NCBI GenBank assembly: GCA_964468805.1
Contig: CAYXWM010000061.1
Span: 1-14,538, forward strand
DNA from: CAYXWM01 sp964468805
Lineage (GTDB): Bacteria; Bacillota; Clostridia; Lachnospirales; WRBF01
DNA: 14,538 nt
Direction: 5' to 3'
Part shown: positions 1 through 6,748 of the stretch, piece after piece
How positions within the stretch are numbered: position 1 is the first letter of the stretch
Layout: the number at the start of each line of letters is the position of its first letter
Made by a program: the position numbers and the translations under genes
Notes under the pieces: generated by a model
Told to the model about the DNA's origin: nothing
What the model saw: the letters and a program-made list of their open reading frames with translations, nothing else
Databases searched by the model: none

Positions 1-461
1 ACAGACCCTTGCTCTGGGATAGCCCCGAAAGGGCAAAAGAAGAAATTTTAAATGCCATTCCCTTGGCGGATATTTTAAAGGTATCCCACGAAGAAACGGA
101 ATTTTTATTCGGCGAAACCGACCCGGCTAAGGCAGTAGAGCATTTAAAAGGGCCTTCGCTTATACTGGTTTCCTTAGGTGCGGACGGTGCTTTCTACAGC
201 ACGGCTAAAGCCCAAAACACTTTATCGACTTACAACGTAAAAACTGTGGACACCACCGGAGCCGGAGATTCCTTCCTGGGAGCCGTCTTGTATCGCTTGA
301 AAGACGTAAAACCAAGCGAAATTGCAGAGTTAACCAAAGACTTCATGGACGACGTTCTGGATTTTGCAAACGCCGCCGGAAGCCTTTCGACTACGAGTAT
401 AGGTGCTATTCCTTCAATGCCTGACTTGGATGCGGTGGAGAATTGCAGAAAGAATAAGTAA
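1..461 (+). CDS. PfkB-family carbohydrate kinase, probably fructokinase (3' part only)
   Basis: This is the C-terminal part of a ribokinase/PfkB-fold sugar kinase; the reading frame is open to the left edge, so the start lies outside the window. The frame opens with Arg-Pro-Leu-Leu-Trp-Asp-Ser-Pro, the segment that follows the Asp-Pro-Asn strand in bacterial fructokinases. Bases 249-279 encode DTTGAGDSFLG, the PfkB signature with the anion-hole Gly-Ala-Gly and the catalytic Asp, followed by the usual helix and a C-terminal Asn-Ala-Ala-Gly-Ser-Leu-Ser nucleotide-site segment. The family phosphorylates sugars with ATP in the cytosol; fructose is the best guess from the overall resemblance, but another hexose or 2-keto-3-deoxygluconate cannot be excluded without the N-terminal half. 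It ends in a strong terminator and is convergent with the next gene, so it is unlikely to belong to the permease locus. Confidence 0.85.
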   Translation, partial: RPLLWDSPERAKEEILNAIPLADILKVSHEETEFLFGETDPAKAVEHLKGPSLILVSLGADGAFYSTAKAQNTLSTYNVKTVDTTGAGDSFLGAVLYRLKDVKPSEIAELTKDFMDDVLDFANAAGSLSTTSIGAIPSMPDLDAVENCRKNK

Positions 462-471
462 TTTTGGAATT

Positions 472-528
472 GAAACGTATATAAAAAGCCGCTTTCGTGT
501 TAAAGAAAGCGGTTTTTATATACGTTTC
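472..528. terminator. Long hairpin terminator between convergent genes
   Basis: The left arm 472-496 and right arm 505-528 pair over 24 base pairs with a single bulged G at 488 and an 8-base loop. The core is CCGCTTTC/GAAAGCGG followed by TTTTT. The A-rich left arm gives a U-run on the other strand, so it can serve both the kinase (+) and the reductase-like gene (-). Confidence 0.85.
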
Positions 529-650
529 AGATAAATCATATAAGTTGGTTAAAAACTAACTTAAACAACTTCTACAAAATTCGCACGTTTTGCATAAAAG
601 CCACACAAAACATACTATAAAGTAAGAATTAATTAAGTTTTTTCATATTA

Positions 651-1637
651 TTACTTCATTGCCAATTCCGGAGCAACCAGACCCAAATGCATTTTAAATC
701 TTGCATAGAGGAAAGAAGGAGAGTGCATTTGCAGGGTAATAAGTTCGCCGTGGGGATGATCCAGATGGGTAAATCCGGGCATATTTTCGCCTAAGCTGCG
801 GCCTTCTCCTCCGGAATAAACCATAGAGTAGTTAAGCCACATTTCGTCCATCATGTTTTCTTTAAGAAGAACATGAGTATAAACAGGTGATTCGATTGTG
901 CAGTATTCAATTCCTGCATAACGAAGAGCCTTCATAATATTGGTGTTATTCAGTTTACGACCTTCGCCGGCACTGATAACAACAACATCAGACGAAGTAA
1001 ACATAGATGGATTGATGGCTTCTTTAGTAGGTGCTTCTTGATTGAAGCTAAAGAATTTGTAAGGCTTGTTGTTGCCGTCTTTTTCTTTGATGTATTTTTC
1101 GCCTTCGGGAGAAGTAATTATCATTACGGGAATTTCTTCTTCGTTGAAAATACGATGTTCAAAAGGAATATCTGTTCCGTCCAAAGAAATAATTACGTGA
1201 ATGGGACAGGCAGGTTTTCCGGCTTTGATTCTGGCTTCTACCAGAGCAGGGTCAAATACATGGGCAGTATGCTTGGGTTCTCTGGCAAGCATATTTGCAC
1301 CTTTGATGGTAGCGTCGGATACTGCTCTGGTTAAACTGAGCATCCAGAAATCGGCATCGCCGCCGTCAAGGTCCAAAACGTTGGTTGCTGCAATGTAAGG
1401 ACCGTGAACGCTGGTTCCGTATGCTATTTTTCCGTCCATTGAAAGTACGTACATGGCGTAGTTTAAAGGTCTGTCTTCGGGTACAGCACCGAATTTAACT
1501 TGTTGACCGTATACTTCCATAATTTTATCGCATTGTACGTCAGATGTTTTGAAAGAATTCATTAATTGTTCGTTGTTGAATAAAGTTTGTAACTTGATTT
1601 TGTCTGCCTTAAAGTCGATTTTTGCTAAGTTGGACAT
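651..1637 (-). CDS. RibD C-terminal (DHFR-fold) family oxidoreductase, substrate unknown
   Basis: A 328-residue soluble protein resembling the reductase half of RibD (the PF01872-type dihydrofolate-reductase fold). Residues 56-72 contain Arg-Pro followed by SMDGKIA, the family's first strand and nucleotide loop. Residues 107-117 (SDATIKGANML) match the 'ADAvlvGa.Tl' helix, and residues 217-262 hold the second Rossmann-like part. The EGG motif that usually contacts NADPH is replaced by Glu249-Ser-Pro, and there is an N-terminal extension of about 55 residues not seen in RibD. No deaminase domain is present, so this is not bifunctional RibD. The ATG is preceded by AAAGAGG at 7 bases. It follows two NCS2-like permeases on the same strand with no clear promoter of its own, suggesting co-transcription. 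A NAD(P)H-dependent reduction of a pyrimidine- or pterin-like compound is inferred, not shown. Confidence 0.75.
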   Translation of the reverse strand: MSNLAKIDFKADKIKLQTLFNNEQLMNSFKTSDVQCDKIMEVYGQQVKFGAVPEDRPLNYAMYVLSMDGKIAYGTSVHGPYIAATNVLDLDGGDADFWMLSLTRAVSDATIKGANMLAREPKHTAHVFDPALVEARIKAGKPACPIHVIISLDGTDIPFEHRIFNEEEIPVMIITSPEGEKYIKEKDGNNKPYKFFSFNQEAPTKEAINPSMFTSSDVVVISAGEGRKLNNTNIMKALRYAGIEYCTIESPVYTHVLLKENMMDEMWLNYSMVYSGGEGRSLGENMPGFTHLDHPHGELITLQMHSPSFLYARFKMHLGLVAPELAMK

Positions 1638-1695
1638 TGTTTTGCCTCTTTCTAAGTATAAGTAAGTTATCTAGCTAAAGTCTTTTATATAAGGG

Positions 1696-1722
1696 TTCTG
1701 AGGGAACCGGGTTCCCTCAGAA
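1696..1722. repeat. Perfect 13-base inverted repeat between permease and reductase genes
   Basis: TTCTGAGGGAACC (1696-1708), one G, then its exact complement (1710-1722). As RNA it forms an 11-13 bp GC-containing hairpin. Neither strand has a U-tract directly after it, so it is not a canonical terminator. It could be an mRNA-processing or stability hairpin, or a weak attenuator lowering expression of the last gene of the operon. Confidence 0.7.
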
Positions 1723-1747
1723 TTGTGGTTTAAGCTTAATTCTAAGA

Positions 1748-3295
1748 TTAAACAGCTGTGTCTTTTTTAAATCTTAATCCCAATATAAGGAAGGAAACCG
1801 CTATCAATACATAAATCAATGCCAAAGTGGAGTTTACGCCGAAAGTGGGTTGCAGATAGTGGATCATGCCGGTATAGGTAAAGACTGCTCCCAGAAGTGC
1901 TGCCACGCAGGCTTTTTTCCATTCTCTCTGCATAACAAACACCAACATAGAGCCCCAAACCAAGGCGATAAACATAGCTCCCTTACCCATAGTCAGGTAG
2001 CCGATGGCGTCCATTTTTTGTGCGGTAAGGTTAGCGTAAATATCGGGTGTACCCAAAACTTCAAAGGGCTTGATACCAACCAGACCCAAAACAGCTTTTA
2101 TAGCAGTTTCGGTTTTGTCAAACAATACTTCCATAAGAGAAAGAACTATGGTTAAACCGATAATGGGATAGTATTTGGATTCTACTTTGTTGAAAGCTTG
2201 GCCTACGCTTGTCAAGGCGATGAATAACAATATAGGCAGAGTTGCTTGCTCGGGAACGATGCCGTTGATAATGGCTATAAGACCGGAGAAGCAAAGCACC
2301 AAATAAATGATACCTACGCCGAAGCTGTAAGATGTACCGGCTTTTAATTCTTTCCAGGAATTGTGACCCCAGAAAACGCCCAGAGGGAAAGGATTGCCGA
2401 TAAAGCAGCTTAAAATATTAACGATACCTATAACCAAAATACTCTTTTTGGCTTCGATATTGTCGCCGGCTTCCTGTGCCTGGGAAATACCCATCAAGGA
2501 GTTAATTGCACCGTGAACGGTAAATATTAAAATAATACCGATATAGGGCATAATCGTCTCCAAAGGAATGCTTAAAAAGTCAAAAGAAAAGCCCGGTAAA
2601 GCAAAGTAAGAGTTGGAGATACCTCTGTTAAAGGTTTCGGCATTGTTAAAGCCTATAAACCAAGAAACGGCAGTACCCAGTAAAATAGATATTAACGGTG
2701 CAGGAACTTTTCCTTCGATTTTGCCCAAGTAAAGCACAAGCAAAACCAAAACCGCAACTATGGCTATAAGGGGTTGATTAAACATTTTACTGATAACGTT
2801 AACCCCGAGGAAGGCTACAGCACCGCCGGCCAGTGTACCGAAAAGTGCAGCTGCCGGTATGGTTTTTTGAATCCAATTTGACAGGAAACCGGTAGCGATA
2901 AAGATTATGCTTGAAATAAAGTTGGCCATTACGCCCACTTTCCAAGCCAATATACCGTCACCCGTTGCCAGATAAACCGGCGTCATTATGGCGAATAACC
3001 AAGTAAATACACGGGTAGCATGAAGACCGGTAGGAAGAGCTACATAATCGTCCCGACCTTCTTTTTTATTGAGATGTCTTGAGTAAAGGGTGAAAAATCC
3101 GTTAAGTATAAGGATAGTTAAACCTATGGCAGGAATAATCTTGCCGTAGACTATATCCACAGGCACACCTATGGAAAACTGCAAAACGGCTGCAGCGGTA
3201 ATAACTTTTGCAAAACCGTCAATAAACACGCCGATTAAGGCGTCTAAGTCACCCTTTTTCCACAAAGGGCCTCTGCCGTTAAACAAGCCGGTCAT
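1748..3295 (-). CDS. AzgA/NCS2-like membrane permease, divergent (copy 1)
   Basis: A polytopic membrane protein of 515 residues with about 12-14 hydrophobic segments, similar along its length to the next upstream gene. The layout follows AzgA-type NCS2 nucleobase carriers: an N-terminal GDLDALIGVFIDGFAK segment, an ALPTGL re-entrant strand region before the third membrane span, a LMGISQAQEAGDN segment where AzgA has LIGVA, and a conserved NPFPLGVFWGHNSW segment. In AzgA that last place normally reads TSxVTxYxESAAG followed by a GGRTG loop. The GHNSW replacement suggests a substrate other than simple adenine, guanine or hypoxanthine. An ATG six codons upstream (3313) is unlikely to be the start because AAAGAGG (3302-3308) overlaps those codons and sits 7 bases before the ATG at 3295. 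Only about 120 bases separate it from the upstream permease, with no promoter seen, so an operon is likely. Confidence 0.8.
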   Translation of the reverse strand: MTGLFNGRGPLWKKGDLDALIGVFIDGFAKVITAAAVLQFSIGVPVDIVYGKIIPAIGLTILILNGFFTLYSRHLNKKEGRDDYVALPTGLHATRVFTWLFAIMTPVYLATGDGILAWKVGVMANFISSIIFIATGFLSNWIQKTIPAAALFGTLAGGAVAFLGVNVISKMFNQPLIAIVAVLVLLVLYLGKIEGKVPAPLISILLGTAVSWFIGFNNAETFNRGISNSYFALPGFSFDFLSIPLETIMPYIGIILIFTVHGAINSLMGISQAQEAGDNIEAKKSILVIGIVNILSCFIGNPFPLGVFWGHNSWKELKAGTSYSFGVGIIYLVLCFSGLIAIINGIVPEQATLPILLFIALTSVGQAFNKVESKYYPIIGLTIVLSLMEVLFDKTETAIKAVLGLVGIKPFEVLGTPDIYANLTAQKMDAIGYLTMGKGAMFIALVWGSMLVFVMQREWKKACVAALLGAVFTYTGMIHYLQPTFGVNSTLALIYVLIAVSFLILGLRFKKDTAV

Positions 3296-3414
3296 TTTTT
3301 TACCTCTTTTCATAATATGTTAAACCTGTGTTCAAAATGGGAAAGACCATGTTGATTACAGGCTCTTGACTTGATGTCATGAGAAGCAAAAAGAAATATC
3401 GCCTATCGCTGTCA

Positions 3415-4977
3415 TCAGTTGTTTAATGATTTGCTGTCTGTTTTGCAACCTATAATAAAGAAGCATACGGTTGCCAAAGCGTAAATTAAGGTGTACTCGG
3501 GTACGGGCAAAAATCCCAGAGAGGTAGAATGTATCAATCCCACAGAGGATATGGCGGTAGCCAGAGCACAAACAAAAGCTGTATTCTTATATTCTCCTCT
3601 TATAAGAAAATAAAATACGGAGGAAAACAAAAGGCTGATAAAGATGGCACCGCTGCTTATTGAGGAGTAACCCGTGTATTCAATACGTGCCGAGATAAAG
3701 TGTTGACCGGTAACGGTAATTCCCGTGCCTTGCAAAGCCGGGTTGAAAAACTCCGTTGCCGCGTTTACTCCGGCTCTGGCTATGCTTTGGAATTGTTGGA
3801 ATATCATGTCTATAATGCCTATGGACATGGCAAGTATAACAGCCGGATAATATTTGGCTTCGTTGGATTCAAAGGCCTGCTTCACCGAATTAAAGGCTAT
3901 AAACAGTACAAAAGGTATTACAGCAATATTGGGAATAATGCCGGTAATAATTCCCGCAAGACCACCTATGCCTATTATCAGGTAAACCAAAGCCAAAACA
4001 AGGCTGTATCCTGTCCTAGCTCCCATGGCGTTCCAACTGTTGTGACCCCAATAAATACCGCAGGAAAAGGGACTTCCGAAGAAACCGCCCACAACGTTTA
4101 ACACGCCGCTCATAACCAAGGTTCTGTTTATACTGAAATTGTTACCCACTTCTTTTGCCTGTTCAACGCCCATAAGTGTTGTGAAAATATCCATAATGGA
4201 GAAGGCTATAACCGAAGGCAAAACCTTTTCCAAATGGGGCCAAACTCCGTCAAAAACGTTTAGATGTATGCCCGGAAAGTAAAATCCTATTTCCTTGGCA
4301 TTTTCTGCTACGGTTGCCGGTTTTATTACCCCGGTAATCCAGGCTAAGGCCGTGATAACAATGATAATGGTTAGGGCAGGTGAAAACTTGAATTTTGCGG
4401 CACCAAAATACAGACCGGCAAACAACAGCATGGTAACAAGCCCCAAGCTACCGTAATTGAACATCTTTACTATTACCTGAACGCCCAAGAAAACTATGGC
4501 AATACCTGCCAGAGTACCGAAAAGAGCCGGTTTGGGTACAATTGTGTTCAGCTTTTTACCCAAGGGTCCCAAAACTATAAATATCAACCCGGAAATAATA
4601 TTTGATGCTACCGCAACTTTCCAAGTCATGATGGGGTCTTGGGTGGAAAAATATGTGGGAATCATAATGGCGTTAAGCCATAAGAACATTTTTGTAACCG
4701 TAAGCCCGGAGGGCAGAGCCGTTATGTTGGGATTGCCGGTTTCTCGGCTGACTTTTCTTGCGTCCCACCAAAAGTAAAGGTTAAACAAAGCTACAGCCAC
4801 AACAATTCCCGGAAATATAACCCCTTTAACAAACATATTGTCAAAATGCATTATGCTGTAAAGGATACCGGTCGCCACTATTAATTTTGAAAAGCCGTCA
4901 AAGAATACGCCTATGGTTGCATCCAGGTCTCTTTTGACCCAAAATTTAGTTAATATCTTACTCACCACCTTCTGCAA
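3415..4977 (-). CDS. AzgA/NCS2-like membrane permease, divergent (copy 2, first gene of operon)
   Basis: A second polytopic permease of about 515-520 residues, clearly a paralogue of the downstream one. Shared landmarks are KRDLDATIGVFFDGF at the N terminus, ITALPSGL, PALFGTLAG, LMGVEQAKEVGN and SPFSCGIYWGHNSW followed by GARTGYS. The family moves nucleobases with H+ or Na+ across the inner membrane through a 7+7 inverted-repeat fold; the usual ESAAG motif is again replaced by GHNSW. The start is unclear. No in-frame ATG is near; TTG at 4977, GTG at 4968 and GTG at 4965 are candidates. A very good Shine-Dalgarno-like AAGGTGGTGAG (4971-4961) lies over the possible first codons and would best serve a non-standard ATA at 4956. 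The most upstream option is given here. A promoter and a palindromic operator precede the gene. Confidence 0.8.
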   Translation of the reverse strand: MQKVVSKILTKFWVKRDLDATIGVFFDGFSKLIVATGILYSIMHFDNMFVKGVIFPGIVVAVALFNLYFWWDARKVSRETGNPNITALPSGLTVTKMFLWLNAIMIPTYFSTQDPIMTWKVAVASNIISGLIFIVLGPLGKKLNTIVPKPALFGTLAGIAIVFLGVQVIVKMFNYGSLGLVTMLLFAGLYFGAAKFKFSPALTIIIVITALAWITGVIKPATVAENAKEIGFYFPGIHLNVFDGVWPHLEKVLPSVIAFSIMDIFTTLMGVEQAKEVGNNFSINRTLVMSGVLNVVGGFFGSPFSCGIYWGHNSWNAMGARTGYSLVLALVYLIIGIGGLAGIITGIIPNIAVIPFVLFIAFNSVKQAFESNEAKYYPAVILAMSIGIIDMIFQQFQSIARAGVNAATEFFNPALQGTGITVTGQHFISARIEYTGYSSISSGAIFISLLFSSVFYFLIRGEYKNTAFVCALATAISSVGLIHSTSLGFLPVPEYTLIYALATVCFFIIGCKTDSKSLNN

Positions 4978-4986
4978 CCGCTTGCA
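4973..4986. promoter_or_regulatory. LacI-type operator at the permease promoter
   Basis: TGCAACCGCTTGCA is a palindrome of the form TGCAA-n-CG-n-TTGCA. The central CG step is the hallmark of LacI-family operators, where the hinge helices intercalate. It covers roughly +3 to +16 of the predicted transcript and touches the first possible start codon, a typical repressor position. The LacI-family gene lies just upstream, so it is the likely ligand. Confidence 0.65.
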
Positions 4987-4995
4987 TTTGTGATT

Positions 4996-5024
4996 ATTCT
5001 AACAGATTAGTTTTAATAATGCAA
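4996..5024 (-). promoter_or_regulatory. Sigma-A-type promoter for the permease operon
   Basis: On the - strand, TTGCAT (5024-5019), a 17-base spacer and TAGAAT (5001-4996). The start of transcription would fall near 4989, directly in front of the palindromic operator, and the terminator of the upstream regulator gene lies immediately before it. Confidence 0.65.
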
Positions 5025-5042
5025 TATTATTTTTCCTAGAAC

Positions 5043-5080
5043 AAAAAAATATCACTCAAAAAAATGAGTGATATTTTTTT
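5043..5080 (-). terminator. Terminator of the LacI-family regulator gene
   Basis: Perfect 16-bp stem (5043-5058 with 5065-5080) with a 6-base A loop and a T7 tail on either strand. It separates the regulator transcript from the permease promoter. No + strand gene ends here, so it most likely acts on the - strand. Confidence 0.85.
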
Positions 5081-5130
5081 ACAATTATACTGTTTTTTGG
5101 CTGATATTACAGAAAAAAGCCATGAGTGTT

Positions 5131-5144
5131 TGCAAGCGTTAACT
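5131..5144. promoter_or_regulatory. Second LacI/cre-like operator candidate
   Basis: TGCAAGCGTTAACT shares TGCAA-n-CG-n-TT with the operator at 4973-4986 and fits 13 of 14 positions of the CcpA cre consensus TGNAARCGNWWNCA. Its centre is 158 bases from the first operator, close to 15 helical turns, which would suit looping by a tetramer. It may serve the local regulator, CcpA, or neither. Confidence 0.35.
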
Positions 5145-5231
5145 TCTATAATTGCGGAAAAACGCCGCAAACAGACAGGTAGCCCACATTACAATTTTAC
5201 GAATTTTTTCGGTGTTTATAAACCGGACCGT

Positions 5232-6278
5232 TTACTTATCATTTACATGATTTTCTATCCAATAAAGGCTTTCTTTAAATAAAATGTCTATGCCCGTATC
5301 TATCCTACCGGGCTTAAAATCTCGGTTATTACAAAAATATGAGAAAAAACAATTGCCTATTGTCCATCCTTGATAAAAGGGTTTTTGGTGGACTATAGCC
5401 TCAATGTTGCCGGATTTTAAGTGATCGTTTATGGTGGGACTGCGGTCGTTGGCAATTATAATCATGCCGGTTATTCCTTCTTTTAGCAATATATCTGCAA
5501 TATAGTCGGTGTTGTAGGGCGCATATATACCGGCAAAGCTATTCTCGGATAGGGCTTCTTTTAAAGCAGTTTCATAGGTGTTGAAATCAATGGCCGGGAT
5601 TTTTTTGACAATGCAGTTCATGTTGGGGTATTGGTCTAAAATCTCACGGAACCCGTGAATTTTACAATCTGCCAAACCATTGCCTTCGTCATACAAAAGA
5701 ACCAAAACGTTCCCCGTGTAACGCAATAAACTGCCCATAAGATTGGCTGTTATTTTTCCGGCTCTCACATAATCAGGGCCAACATGGCAGATTCCGTGAG
5801 CATCATATGCCATATCTAAAGTCATTAAGGGAATAGCCCTTTCTTCGCAGAGTTTTTTTGCCAACTCTATGTTTTCTTTGCTAAGGGGTCTTAGAATAAC
5901 TCCGTCGGTTTGGTCGTTAATGTGGGTAAGTAAGCTTTTATACTGTTCTTCTTGGGGTTTTGCGAATTTATGACGGTCAGTATAGTGCATTTCTATGTTA
6001 AATTTATAACTTTTCTTATCTTGAAGCAGTCTGTTAATACCCAGTTCCATAGCCTCTGCATAACCTTCTACTATGGATGTGGTTAAAAAAGCCAAAACCT
6101 TCTTTTCTTTTTTGTTTGCCAAAGACGATGCTAATACATTTTGCTCATAGCCCAGTTCTTCCGCAACCTTTCTTACGGCAATTTTAGTTTTTTTGCTGAC
6201 ATCAAGGTCATTTAAAGCCCTTGAAACGGTGGATTTCGAGATATTTAAAATTTTTGCTATGTCTTCTTGCTTAACCAC
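5232..6278 (-). CDS. LacI/GalR-family transcriptional regulator
   Basis: A 348-residue cytosolic DNA-binding repressor. Residues 1-46 form the LacI helix-turn-helix (EDIAKILNISKSTVSRALND, recognition helix near 16-24), then the hinge helix QNVLASSLANKK at 46-57 and a periplasmic-binding-protein-like effector domain from about 60 to 340 (DGVILRP, VGPDYVRAG, ANDRS and HQKPFYQGW). The effector half resembles sugar-binding domains more than PurR, so the inducer cannot be named. The GTG start is supported by AAAGAGG six bases upstream; no in-frame ATG lies nearby. The gene has its own promoter far upstream, a leader of about 220 bases with strong inverted repeats, and its own terminator. It precedes the permease operon in the same direction, and a LacI-type palindrome sits at that operon's promoter, so local control is the likely role. 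Confidence 0.9.
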   Translation of the reverse strand: MVKQEDIAKILNISKSTVSRALNDLDVSKKTKIAVRKVAEELGYEQNVLASSLANKKEKKVLAFLTTSIVEGYAEAMELGINRLLQDKKSYKFNIEMHYTDRHKFAKPQEEQYKSLLTHINDQTDGVILRPLSKENIELAKKLCEERAIPLMTLDMAYDAHGICHVGPDYVRAGKITANLMGSLLRYTGNVLVLLYDEGNGLADCKIHGFREILDQYPNMNCIVKKIPAIDFNTYETALKEALSENSFAGIYAPYNTDYIADILLKEGITGMIIIANDRSPTINDHLKSGNIEAIVHQKPFYQGWTIGNCFFSYFCNNRDFKPGRIDTGIDILFKESLYWIENHVNDK

Positions 6279-6348
6279 AATTAACCTCTTTTCGCCGGGT
6301 TTTGATGAATCTGTATTTGGTAAATTTTGAAATAGGTGGTAGATTTGA

Positions 6349-6374
6349 TATGTAATAAACTGCTATATTACATA
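6349..6374. repeat. Inverted repeat in the leader of the regulator gene
   Basis: TATGTAATA (6349-6357) and its exact complement (6366-6374) are separated by 8 bases. It could be a hairpin in the untranslated leader or an operator for a dimeric regulator. It is AT-rich, so chance cannot be excluded. Confidence 0.45.
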
Positions 6375-6421
6375 AGTAAGGTATTAGCTAAAAGCAATTA
6401 TACTAATTCCAAATAGGATGA

Positions 6422-6480
6422 AGGACAAAAATAATCGTATTTTCCTTGGACCGTTGGAAAAAATCAATTATTTTTGTCCT
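6422..6480. repeat. Long hairpin in the leader of the regulator gene
   Basis: AGGACAAAAATAAT (6422-6435) pairs perfectly over 14 bases with 6467-6480. An inner stem TTTTCC (6440-6445) with GGAAAA (6456-6461) extends it across internal loops. No U-tract follows on either strand, so it is not a simple terminator. It would begin about 17 bases after the predicted transcription start at 6497 and so lie in the 5' leader. Confidence 0.65.
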
Positions 6481-6503
6481 CTGTTTAAAATGAAATCATT
6501 ATA

Positions 6504-6532
6504 ATTATAGCATATTTTTAGTGTTCCTGCAA
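6504..6532 (-). promoter_or_regulatory. Strong promoter upstream of the LacI-family gene
   Basis: On the - strand, TTGCAG (6532-6527), a 17-base spacer and a perfect TATAAT (6509-6504) with the extended TG-n element at 6512-6510. The implied leader before the GTG at 6278 is about 220 bases, unusually long for a repressor gene. Confidence 0.65.
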
Positions 6533-6554
6533 ATATTGGATATAAAAATTGAAA

Positions 6555-6603
6555 AAGGGTATGACCGACTATCCGCTCAAGGCAGAATACCGGGCACACC
6601 CTT
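6555..6603 (-). terminator. Probable terminator of the TrpB2-like gene
   Basis: On the - strand, AAGGGTGTG (6603-6595) pairs with CATACCCTT (6563-6555) over nine base pairs with one G-U, around a large loop with a small CCG/CGG stem, followed by T-rich sequence (6556-6541). It lies 145 bases after the enzyme's stop codon. Between them (6605-6748) I see only AT-rich sequence without a gene or clear signal. Confidence 0.55.
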
Positions 6604-6748
6604 ATTTTATCCTAAAAATTTTCGTATATTAGCTAGATTTGCATGAAATTAATTTTCGGCGAATTTCTGACTATTAAAACCTGAAAAAACGTATTCATAA
6701 CGTGTAAATACTATGCTCATGGTTTGACTTCTTCAAAATTATGTTACA

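Noticed and set aside
3325..3362. Nested stems CCTGT/ACAGG and ATGG/CCAT between the two permease genes.
   Set aside because: Short stems with large loops in a 120-base gap; no U-tract and no sign of a promoter or known RNA.
5064..5282. A 72-codon + strand frame between the permease promoter and the regulator gene.
   Set aside because: Its ATG lies in the right arm of the terminator hairpin, there is no ribosome site, and it ends antisense to the regulator gene.
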